DNA of 64,000 bases from Methylobacterium sp. C25 (GTDB taxonomy: Bacteria; Pseudomonadota; Alphaproteobacteria; Rhizobiales; Beijerinckiaceae), in NCBI RefSeq assembly GCF_021352225.1, contig NZ_JAAUVI010000008.1:1-64000 (forward strand). The letters run 5' to 3'. The position numbers were made by a program, and so were the translations under genes. The notes beneath the pieces were generated by a model that was not told the origin of the DNA, did not search any database, and saw only the letters and a program-made list of their open reading frames with translations. This document shows, piece by piece, positions 26,456 to 33,493 of this stretch. Positions within the stretch are counted from its first letter, which is position 1, and every line of letters begins with the position of its first letter.

Positions 26456-26626
26456 TGACTAGGCAAATCCTGACATCAGACCAATATTCGAGATCCGCCA
26501 TGGGCGGTCCTGACGGATCAGCGTCCTGAACGCAGTTGGACCCCGACGAACTCCCGCAAAATTTTGCACGAAGACGCACGGCACGAGCGTTTGCGTGTTG
26601 ACACACCCGCGCTGAAGGCAGAATAT

Positions 26627-26659
26627 TTCCTCCAAAGAACACAGCATTCCTTCAAGGAA
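26627..26659 (+). promoter_or_regulatory. 33-bp tandem operator-like sequence, site III
   Basis: Elements 26627-26639 (TTCCTCCAAAGAA) and 26647-26659 (TTCCTTCAAGGAA) with a 7-bp spacer ending in CA. The second element is a near-perfect inverted repeat (ATTCC-TTCAA-GGAAT). It matches sites I and II at all 16 invariant positions yet has unrelated flanks, so shared function is more likely than shared duplication. It ends 28 bp before the first gene of the permease operon. Confidence 0.65.
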
Positions 26660-26687
26660 TAGCTGACAGGGAAGGAAGGACGCCACG

Positions 26688-26987
26688 ATGCATCGGGATC
26701 CCCGCATCGACGCGATGTTCAATCGCGACCGAACAGCCGCCGGCTTCGCAGTCTTCGTCGTCTGGCTCGTCTACGGCTTTACTTTCTGGATGATGCGAGA
26801 CTCGTTCTCGCAGAACGGCATCCTGCCGATCATGGCGGGTCTAGGCCTCGTCGTCGTCTTCCTGAATTCCGCTGCCATCGTAGCGATGATCAAACACTAC
26901 AGCGAAGACAGGGATTCGATCTACGGCACCGACGTCTACTATCTCGATCGCGCACGGGAAGCACGGCGCGCAAAGGGAGCTGTCTGA
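26688..26987 (+). CDS. Small two-helix membrane protein of the permease operon
   Basis: 99 aa, not recognised as a named family. Two membrane helices are visible: about 17-36 (AAGFAVFVVWLVYGFTFWMM) and about 44-65 (LPIMAGLGLVVVFLNSAAIV). The C-terminus is charged (YYLDRAREARRAKGAV). It has a strong ribosome binding site and overlaps the next gene in TGATG. It is first in a run of three small membrane proteins before an amine permease, which suggests auxiliary transport subunits or a respiratory/energy-coupling role. Function unknown. Confidence 0.8.
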   Translation: MHRDPRIDAMFNRDRTAAGFAVFVVWLVYGFTFWMMRDSFSQNGILPIMAGLGLVVVFLNSAAIVAMIKHYSEDRDSIYGTDVYYLDRAREARRAKGAV

Positions 26988-27379
26988 TGAAGAAGCCCTA
27001 CGAACCGCCCCAGCAACCCATCGGCGGCCAGATCTTCGACGCCATTCTGATGTTGGTTCTCGTCTTCATCACACTTTACCTTCCGCTTTGGCTCAAGCTG
27101 GCCGGCAGCGGCACGTCGACGAAGGACTACACGAATCCAACTTGGCAGGACCTCGGCCAGAACGCCACGATGGTCGAGCAATGGACCAAGCTGGGGTTCA
27201 CCCCCGAGAAGGCCGCCCCGATTATCGGCACCAGGTTCGACTACGACTTCAACATCACCGCCCTGATCATAACCTTCGCAATTATCGTCGGATATTTTGT
27301 GTTCATGTTCGTCTACTCGAACAAGGAATACAAAGAGGTCATCGCCGAGAAGTTCTCTCGCTCGGACTCAGCGCGATAG
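26987..27379 (+). CDS. Small membrane protein of the permease operon, periplasmic loop
   Basis: 130 aa, no recognised family. One helix at about 17-37 (FDAILMLVLVFITLYLPLWL) and one at about 90-111 (ITALIITFAIIVGYFVFMFV) flank a loop of some 50 polar residues (STKDYTNPTWQDLGQNATMV onward). The N-terminus is proline-rich (KKPYEPPQQPIGG). Translationally coupled to the gene before it. Its design, two helices around a folded external loop, fits a substrate-handling or assembly subunit. Confidence 0.8.
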   Translation: MKKPYEPPQQPIGGQIFDAILMLVLVFITLYLPLWLKLAGSGTSTKDYTNPTWQDLGQNATMVEQWTKLGFTPEKAAPIIGTRFDYDFNITALIITFAIIVGYFVFMFVYSNKEYKEVIAEKFSRSDSAR

Positions 27380-27440
27380 CGCCACCGCTGCCCGCTTCGC
27401 CGGCTGGCGTCTTCCTCAGTCTCTTACGAGGAGTTCTTCC

Positions 27441-27614
27441 GTGGTCTTATTCATGAATTGGGGCGCCTGGGCGATCGCCTGCGCTCTCGCGGTCTGGATG
27501 TTGTTCGATCTCGTGAAGACAGATCGAAGCTTCGACGAAGAATACCTGCTGTCGTCCGCCGAAGGCGACATCGTGGACAGCGACGTTGGCGAATCGGCTG
27601 CGAGGACGGAATGA
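27441..27614 (+). CDS. Single-helix mini-protein of the permease operon
   Basis: 57 aa from a GTG at 27441, chosen because ACGAGGAG lies 7 bp before it; an ATG at 27453 would shorten it by four residues. One helix, NWGAWAIACALAVWMLFDLV, then an acidic tail (DEEYLLSSAEGDIVDSDVGE). The stop overlaps the permease start as ATGA, which strongly supports it as a real gene. No family recognised. Confidence 0.7.
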   Translation: MVLFMNWGAWAIACALAVWMLFDLVKTDRSFDEEYLLSSAEGDIVDSDVGESAARTE

Positions 27615-29056
27615 ACGAGATGAAAGCTCCGGTCGTCGAGCTGTCCGAGCCAACGACGCTTCACCCATCCGTCCGCGATACGACGGGTTCGAAGAAGATC
27701 GCGCTTCTGCGCGTCCTCGGCCCTGGCCACGTTTGGGCACTCGGGGTCGGCATCGTCCTCGTCGGCGAGTTCATGGGATGGAACTTCGCCGTGGGGAAGG
27801 GCGGACCGGTCGCGGCCCTCACGGCCTGCTGGCTCGCCGGCATCCTCTATACCTGCGTCGCGATGATCGATTCCGAGATCACCTCGACCGTCGCCGCCGC
27901 CGGCGGACAATACGCGCAGGCCAAGCACATCATCGGGCCGCTCGCCGCCTTCAATGTCGGCCTCTACCTCGTGATGGCCTACACGATGCTCGAAGTCTCG
28001 AACGCCATCGTCACCGGCGATCTGATCGAGGCTTTCGCCACGAATGCAGGCCTCGAAGGCGCCATCGACAAGCGCGCGTTCATGGTGCTGACCGTGGTGG
28101 CGCTGGCCTTCCTGAACTATCGCGGCGTGCTCGCGACCCTGACGCTCAACCTCGTCATCACCGCAGCGGCCTTTGCTGCCATCGTGGTGCTGTTCGTGGC
28201 TGCGCAGCCATGGTCGCCCGGAGTGGTCCTGAAGCACGGCGATCTGCTCGGCGGCTTGCCTTACGGCTCGCTCGGCATTCTCGCGGCGATGCATTTCGGC
28301 CTGTGGTTCTATCTTGGTATCGAGGGAACGACGCAGGCCGCAGAGGAAGTGCGCTCGCCGGCCCGCGCCCTCCCGCTCGGCACGATGGCCGGGATGATGA
28401 CACTACTCATCGCGGCGACCATCACCTGGTACGTCTGCACCGGCTTGATGCCCTGGGAGTATCTCGGCCAAGCCGTCACGCCGCTCTACGATGCGGCCCG
28501 CCTGACCGGAAACCGCTGGCTCGAGACGGCCCTCTTCCTCGGAACGCTGTTCGCCACCATCGCCTCGGCCAATGGCTGCATCAACGACGCCTCGCGCGCC
28601 TGGTTCGCCATGGGCCGCGACCGGTACATGCCGGTCTGGTTCGGCGCAGTGCATCCGACCTATCGGACGCCCTACCGCGCGATTGTCTTTTTCGCGCCGA
28701 TCGCCATCGTCTTCGCGATCTCGACGCCGCTCGACCAGACCATCACCCTGTCGATCCTGTCAGGTCTGCTCGGCTATACTCTGATGGCTCTGTCGATCAT
28801 CCTGTTCCGTCGCAAATGGCCACTCGGCTCGATCCCGCGGGGCTACGTCCACCCGCTGCATCCGCTGCCGGCGCTGATCCTGCTGACGCTGTGCACGACG
28901 ACCTACGTGGCCGTATTCCTCGGCTACGGCACGCAGCTCATGGCGATGATGGCCTTCTATATCTTCGCCTCGGTCTGGTTCGTGCTCCACCGGTACAAGT
29001 ATGTTCGGCGCGGCGACCAGTTCACGATGCCCTGGCCGAAGCCTCAAGGGTACTAG
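27611..29056 (+). CDS. APC-family amino acid/amine permease
   Basis: 481 aa with about 12 hydrophobic segments. The first transmembrane region has the APC pattern (ALGVGIVLVGEFMGWNFAVG), and helix 6 to loop features GIEGTTQAAEEVRSPARALPLG closely resemble ethanolamine/amino acid permeases of the EAT group. It is coupled to the mini-protein gene before it. Placed in the methylamine island behind operator site III, methylamine, another alkylamine or N-methylated amino acid is the likely substrate. This is inference from context; the family also moves ordinary amino acids. Confidence 0.85.
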   Translation: MNEMKAPVVELSEPTTLHPSVRDTTGSKKIALLRVLGPGHVWALGVGIVLVGEFMGWNFAVGKGGPVAALTACWLAGILYTCVAMIDSEITSTVAAAGGQYAQAKHIIGPLAAFNVGLYLVMAYTMLEVSNAIVTGDLIEAFATNAGLEGAIDKRAFMVLTVVALAFLNYRGVLATLTLNLVITAAAFAAIVVLFVAAQPWSPGVVLKHGDLLGGLPYGSLGILAAMHFGLWFYLGIEGTTQAAEEVRSPARALPLGTMAGMMTLLIAATITWYVCTGLMPWEYLGQAVTPLYDAARLTGNRWLETALFLGTLFATIASANGCINDASRAWFAMGRDRYMPVWFGAVHPTYRTPYRAIVFFAPIAIVFAISTPLDQTITLSILSGLLGYTLMALSIILFRRKWPLGSIPRGYVHPLHPLPALILLTLCTTTYVAVFLGYGTQLMAMMAFYIFASVWFVLHRYKYVRRGDQFTMPWPKPQGY

Positions 29057-29063
29057 GAGTGAC

Positions 29064-29747
29064 GTGTTCTACCTCGCGGCATGCGTGATCCTGGCGACGG
29101 CAGCTTTGCTCTGCCGTCGTCATTCTGCGCGCGTCGCGAGCGAACGCCGGACTATGCTCGACTCCTTCCTCCCGTTCTTTGATACGCCACCTGATCGCGG
29201 GATCGACCGCGCCGGTTTCGCCACCCTGACGGGACGTTACCGGGCCTGCCCGATCCACCTTTCTCTGCTGGCCGACTCGCTTGCCTTTCGTCGGCTGCCG
29301 CAGCTCTGGTGCCGGATCGAAGTCAGGGTACCTCTCGGAGGAACTGAGACCCTCAGCATCGTCCGCCGGTCGACCAACGTGGAGTTCTACTCCCCCGCTT
29401 CTGATCTGCCGGCCCGCCACGAGGTGCCGGCGACATGGCCGCAAGACACCCTGATACGCGGCAGCGAACTGTCACGCTCTTTGTTGGACCAGCTGGCCAT
29501 CCAGGCCGGCACGCTATTCGCCGATCCTCGGCTCAAGGAAATTCTCGTCACACCCCGAGGCTTGCGGATCTCGATCCAGGCCTGCGAGGGCGACCGTGGC
29601 GCCTACCTGCTCATGCGAGGAAACCGCTTCGCCTACGAGCAGATCGCTCCGCGGAGCCTCCTCGAAACGCTCGATGCCGCAGTCGATCTATCGGCGGCTC
29701 TCCAGCACCAGGAACCATGCGATGCGCGTCTTTCGGTCGACCCCTGA
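29064..29747 (+). CDS. Membrane-anchored protein of unknown function
   Basis: 227 aa from the GTG at 29064, which has GGAG just upstream and lies 7 bp after the permease stop. One N-terminal helix (FYLAACVILATAALLC) is followed by an about 200-residue soluble domain with mixed alpha/beta character (LWCRIEVRVPLGGTETLSIV, LIRGSELSRSLLDQLAIQAG, LKEILVTPRGLRISIQACEG). No family recognised. Operon position suggests a role alongside the permease. Confidence 0.65.
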   Translation: MFYLAACVILATAALLCRRHSARVASERRTMLDSFLPFFDTPPDRGIDRAGFATLTGRYRACPIHLSLLADSLAFRRLPQLWCRIEVRVPLGGTETLSIVRRSTNVEFYSPASDLPARHEVPATWPQDTLIRGSELSRSLLDQLAIQAGTLFADPRLKEILVTPRGLRISIQACEGDRGAYLLMRGNRFAYEQIAPRSLLETLDAAVDLSAALQHQEPCDARLSVDP

Positions 29748-29988
29748 TCCGCTCCTCGTCCTCGCAACGGCGATCTTCCTGCCCGGCATGGGACATGTCC
29801 TGACGGGGCGAGCCAACCGCGGCTTGGGCTTCGCGCTATTCACGGTCCTCGGCGCCTGGCTGACCACTCACTTCGCCGCGCCGGATGCCAGCATGATCGG
29901 CCGGCATGCCGCGGGGCTCTTCGTGTGGGCGCTTTCGGTTCCGGACGCCTATCGCGGCGCGAAGCTGCGCGCGGCTCAAGCGGTCTGA
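29722..29988 (+). CDS. Small membrane protein, possible last gene of the permease operon
   Basis: 88 aa. It starts inside the previous gene (26-bp overlap). Two or three hydrophobic segments: PLLVLATAIFLPGMGHVL, GLGFALFTVLGAWLTTHF and AAGLFVWALSVPDAY. The FLPGMGHVLTGRANRG turn resembles small TM2-like membrane proteins, but no firm assignment is possible. The next gene is convergent. Confidence 0.65.
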   Translation: MRVFRSTPDPLLVLATAIFLPGMGHVLTGRANRGLGFALFTVLGAWLTTHFAAPDASMIGRHAAGLFVWALSVPDAYRGAKLRAAQAV

Positions 29989-30059
29989 CGCATCAAACCC
30001 ATTCGACGATCCAGTACCCGGCTCTCGACGTCCATTCTCGCCGGTTGGGTACCGCCGGG

Positions 30060-31088
30060 TCAGACGAGGCTGGCCGGAAGCGCCTCGACCGGAGTCTCCT
30101 GCCGCTCCTTGCGCGCGATGGCATGGGCCGCAGAATTCCGGCGCTTCGAGCCGACCAAGGTGACGAGGAAGCGCGCGACCGGCCGCTCGAACAGCCGGTA
30201 GCAGAGCCACGAGGCCAGAATCGCCAGGAATGTGATGACGAGGTTGGCCACGAGCGATGTCCCGATGACCCGATGGCCGAGGGTGACCGCGAACCCATGC
30301 AGCAGGTAGAGCGAGTAGGAGGCATCGCCTCCGGCCTCGACCGGCTTCATGACCGGCCAGGCTCCAGCCCGCTCGATGGCCAGGGCCCCGCAGACCACCA
30401 GCGCAGCTGGCAGCCCCCAAGTGAGCAGGCGGAAGGACGAGTCGAATGCCGAGAACCATCCGACGAGGGCGAAGCCGGCCAGTCCGAGCGCCATCATGGC
30501 AGAGCCCTTGCCGAGACCGGCCGGCCTGGCGAACGTCGCGAAGGCGAATCCCGCGAGAAATTCGAGCAGGATCGGATCGGTCCAGATCTGCAGCGGCGCG
30601 GCATGAGGGCGGAAGGCCAAGCCGCAGGCCACCAGGACGAACAGAGCCACGGCGGTGAACGCGATCGGCGCGCGCAGCACGAGGCCGAAAGCGAAGACGA
30701 AATAGAACAGCATCTCGTAGTTCAGAGTCCATCCCTGGACCAGCAACGGCCAGATCGTGGTCTCTCCGCTGAAGAACGGGATGAACAGCAGCGATTTCAG
30801 AAGCCGCACGCCATCGAAGGTGAAGTGCGAGAACAGGCCGCCCAGCGCGAGCACACACATGGCGAGCGTCGCCGCCCAATACAGCGGCACGATCCGCGCC
30901 AGCCGCTTCACGATGAAGGTTTTCGGGCTCTCGGAGACCCCGACCGTCCCCATGATGAAACCGGAGATGACGAAGAACACGTCGACCCCGGCTGCGCCGA
31001 TCGTGAAATGGCCATCGCTGAGGTGAAAGATCACGACAGCAATGGCCGCCAGAAACCGCAGACTCTGGATTGATCGATAGTGCGCCAT
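30060..31088 (-). CDS. Acyltransferase 3 family membrane protein
   Basis: 342 aa; start at MAHYRSIQSLRFLA, the usual beginning of this family. The RSIQSLRFLAAIAVVIFHLS segment carries the conserved Arg and His of acyltransferase-3 proteins, and GVDVFFVISGFIM and KRLARIVPLYW follow as expected. About ten membrane helices. Such proteins O-acetylate (or otherwise acylate) surface polysaccharide, lipid or antibiotics. The next gene in the same direction is a glycosyltransferase, so a glycolipid or glycan modification is plausible. Confidence 0.88.
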   Translation of the reverse strand: MAHYRSIQSLRFLAAIAVVIFHLSDGHFTIGAAGVDVFFVISGFIMGTVGVSESPKTFIVKRLARIVPLYWAATLAMCVLALGGLFSHFTFDGVRLLKSLLFIPFFSGETTIWPLLVQGWTLNYEMLFYFVFAFGLVLRAPIAFTAVALFVLVACGLAFRPHAAPLQIWTDPILLEFLAGFAFATFARPAGLGKGSAMMALGLAGFALVGWFSAFDSSFRLLTWGLPAALVVCGALAIERAGAWPVMKPVEAGGDASYSLYLLHGFAVTLGHRVIGTSLVANLVITFLAILASWLCYRLFERPVARFLVTLVGSKRRNSAAHAIARKERQETPVEALPASLV

Positions 31089-31232
31089 GGTTCCGAGGAT
31101 AGCTCGACACGGCGGAGCAGGGAGCGCCAAATCGGGATTCTTCGGCCCCTAGGCAGATCGATCTGCAAGTAACCTTAACAACCCGAAGGCAGGATGCCGG
31201 AGCAGCTCTGCCGACGGCCGAGGCGCCGGCCA

Positions 31233-32468
31233 TCAGACGGGAGCCAGAAACAGCCTCGCAGCGGCAATTGCCCCGTCGACGCGGATCGTGCCGGCCACGG
31301 CAGCCGCCCGGGCCTGCGTTTCGGGTGACAGGACCTTTGCGAGCGCGACCGAAAGACCATCGAAGCTCGGTATGGACGCTCCGTCGCTCTCGCCGATGCC
31401 AAGCTGTGCGACCCGGCTGCCCCAATACGGCTGGTCCGCCACCTGGGGCACGATCACCTGAGGAGCGCCGGCCCGAGCGGCCGTCGTCGTCGTCCCTGCA
31501 CCGCCATGGTGCACGACGGCCGCGACCCGACGGAAAAGCGCCTGCTGATTGACCTCGCCGACCACGAAACCGTCGTCCCGATCGTCGATCAGGTCCAGCT
31601 CGGCCCAACCACGGGCGAGAACCACGCGCCGGCCCTGCGCACGGCACGCCTCGACGGCCAAGCGAGAGGCCGCCTTCAATGCCTGCATGGGCATGCTGCC
31701 GAAACCGACATAGACCGGGGCCGCCCCGGCCTCCAGGAACGCAACGAGTTCAGCGGGGAGGGGCCGCTCATCCGGTAGGATCCAAGCGCCGGTCTGCACG
31801 ACGTCGCAAAGATCCGTCGGCTGCCACGGGCCGAGGATCGGGTCCGCCGCCAGCCACGGGCGACGGGTGATGACCGGGTCACGAACATTCTCGAGCGGCT
31901 CAAGGCCGATCCGCCTGCGGAGCGCATTGATGCCCTCTCCGAACAGAGCAGTCCGGGTCTGGATGTCGTGCTGCCACAGCACTCGGTTGTCGCTCGCACC
32001 GGGCGGATGGGGATGGGTCGGATACTCGTGAGGTGGGTGGTGCTCGGACGGCAGGAACCGCGGGCAACAGGTGACGCAGGCGAAGCGGAGACCGCGCTGC
32101 GCGGCCACGGCCTGCGCGGCGGCGACGGACGGGAACAGCCCTGTCGCCAGGATCGCGTCGCAGCCCTCGGCCGCCGCGGCCATGACGTCGAACTGCGTGA
32201 CCACGATCTCCTTGGCGGTCTCGATGATCTCCTCGGCGCGCCGGGCCGGATCGGTCGCCGGCTGCTTCTTCAACTTCGTGACCCATTCACGCAGCGGCGC
32301 AAAACCTGGCATCGGCGCCCCGCCGGCCCGCGCCAGCACGTCCCTGAATTCGTCATCCGGTGGCGCGCAGACGCGAACCTCGGCGCCGAGTTTCCGCAGC
32401 GCGGCCGCAAGCCCCGCGATCGGCTCGACATCCCCGCGGGACCCATAGGTCGACAACAACACCCGCAT
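31233..32468 (-). CDS. Glycosyltransferase, GT1 (UGT/GtfB-like) family
   Basis: 411 aa. N-terminal MRVLLSTYGSRGDVEPIAGL is the acceptor-domain start typical of sterol and antibiotic glucosyltransferases. The C-terminal donor domain has PVYVGFGSMP and the HHGGAGTTTTAARAGAP signature near residue 310, ending with PQVADQPYWGSRV. It should move a sugar from a nucleotide donor onto a lipid or small hydrophobic acceptor. The acceptor is unknown. Confidence 0.9.
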   Translation of the reverse strand: MRVLLSTYGSRGDVEPIAGLAAALRKLGAEVRVCAPPDDEFRDVLARAGGAPMPGFAPLREWVTKLKKQPATDPARRAEEIIETAKEIVVTQFDVMAAAAEGCDAILATGLFPSVAAAQAVAAQRGLRFACVTCCPRFLPSEHHPPHEYPTHPHPPGASDNRVLWQHDIQTRTALFGEGINALRRRIGLEPLENVRDPVITRRPWLAADPILGPWQPTDLCDVVQTGAWILPDERPLPAELVAFLEAGAAPVYVGFGSMPMQALKAASRLAVEACRAQGRRVVLARGWAELDLIDDRDDGFVVGEVNQQALFRRVAAVVHHGGAGTTTTAARAGAPQVIVPQVADQPYWGSRVAQLGIGESDGASIPSFDGLSVALAKVLSPETQARAAAVAGTIRVDGAIAAARLFLAPV

Positions 32469-32733
32469 TCGGCGACTCCCCCGTCATCTGTGGGGAGCCT
32501 TCATGCGACAGGTCTGGGGGCTCGCCGCAAGCCCCCGGTGCGCCATATGTACTGACTAGGCAGGACGCGGTCGACGGCTCAGTCAGGGGCACGACGGCAC
32601 TGGACGTCCTAAGCCGACCCATCCCCCCTCATTGCGAGCATAGCGAAGCACTCCAGAGCAAACACCCGCCAGCGTTGGAGAATTGGCCCCGGATTGTTTT
32701 GACTTCGCCTTGCAATGACGGCGAGCAGCCTTG
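32469..32733. other. Gene-free gap with hairpin and REP-like element
   Basis: Together with the gene remnant at 32734-32883 this makes a 415-bp stretch without an intact gene. It contains a 7-bp stem-loop at 32516-32536 (GGGGGCT/AGCCCCC, no T-run) and the inverted-repeat element at 32628-32721. Nothing else is seen. Confidence 0.6.
32628..32721. repeat. REP/MITE-like imperfect inverted repeat
   Basis: Left arm begins CTCATTGCGAGCATAGCGAA; the reverse complement of the right arm begins CGTCATTGCAAGGCGAAG, and both arms run on to a TCC(A/G)G core. This pattern is like short non-autonomous repeats scattered in many alphaproteobacterial genomes. No transposase is present. Confidence 0.6.
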
Positions 32734-32883
32734 CTACGCCGGACCAGCCAGCCCTACCTCGCCGAGGTTGTCGCTGAAGGTCGGCGAGTAGCCCATGCCG
32801 TCGTATTTCGACGAGCTAACCGCGTTCACCGCGCCATCACGGTTGAGTGAGTGCCAGTAGTCGAGCGAGGCGACGAGGCGAAC
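32734..32883 (-). pseudogene. Possible 49-codon C-terminal gene remnant fused in frame after rsmD stop
   Basis: Directly after the rsmD TGA the same frame stays open for 49 codons to a TAG. It encodes a protein-like, aromatic-containing peptide (VRLVASLDYWHSLNRDG, later KYDGMGYSPTFSDNL). It has no start codon or ribosome binding site. It may be the tail of a lost gene or of a protein once fused here; chance reading is possible. The REP-like element lies 12 bp beyond its stop, consistent with an insertion or deletion scar. Confidence 0.35.
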
Positions 32884-33444
32884 TCAGGCACCCTCGAAAC
32901 GCAGGAAGGTCACGGCCGTCTCGCCGTAGTCTCGCCGCTCCAACTGCGAGAGGCCGGGAAGTGGCCCGAGCTGGACCGAGGCAGATTCCTCGACCAGCAC
33001 CAGGGCTTCCGGCTCCAGCCAGCCGCCTTCCACGGCGGCAGCCAGCGCCTTCGGGGCGAGGCCGCGGCCGTAGGGAGGGTCGCAGAAGATCAGCGAGAAG
33101 CGGCCGATCGCCTGGGCGAGACCGAGTTTGGTGGCGTCCCGGCGATAGAGCCGGGTGACGCCCTCGAGACCGAGCGCTTCGATATTCTCGCGGATCAGGC
33201 CGCGCGCCTCCGCGCCCTCGTCGACGAGAAGCGCGTAGGCCGCGCCACGCGACAAGGCCTCGAAGCTGAAGGCACCCGTTCCAGCGAAGAGATCCAAAAC
33301 GCGAGCATCTTCAACCGGATCGCCGTAGGCGTGAAGAAGGACGTTGAACAACGCCTCGCGCAGCCGGTCCGAGGTCGGCCGGATGGCATCACTGCGCGGT
33401 CCGCGCAGGGTCCGCCCGCTGAGGGTTCCGCCTACGATCCTCAC
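32884..33444 (-). CDS. rsmD: 16S rRNA (guanine966-N2)-methyltransferase
   Basis: 186 aa, the usual RsmD size. Starts MRIVGGTLSGRTL as in the family; SAM-binding VLDLFAGTGAFSFEALSRGA near residue 49; catalytic FCDPPYG near 120. It methylates G966 of 16S rRNA during 30S assembly. It follows the RluB-type pseudouridine synthase gene on the same strand, so the two RNA-modification genes may be cotranscribed. Confidence 0.93.
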   Translation of the reverse strand: MRIVGGTLSGRTLRGPRSDAIRPTSDRLREALFNVLLHAYGDPVEDARVLDLFAGTGAFSFEALSRGAAYALLVDEGAEARGLIRENIEALGLEGVTRLYRRDATKLGLAQAIGRFSLIFCDPPYGRGLAPKALAAAVEGGWLEPEALVLVEESASVQLGPLPGLSQLERRDYGETAVTFLRFEGA

Positions 33445-33493
33445 CGGGCGCCTCGGGCGTGCTCACGGTGCCCCTCGGCGGGGCGGCACCGGC

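Larger units (their letters stand above)
26343..26687 (+). promoter_or_regulatory. 345-bp gap before the permease operon
   Basis: No supported gene. It contains the porin terminator (26422-26455) and operator site III (26627-26659); a TTGACA at 26598-26603 lies about 25 bp before site III, much as at site II. A GGGAAGGAAGG ribosome binding site precedes the ATG at 26688. Confidence 0.6.

Noticed and set aside
29836..31647. 603-codon minus-strand frame over the acyltransferase and glycosyltransferase
   Set aside because: It overlaps two genes with recognisable families in other frames and shows no domain of its own.
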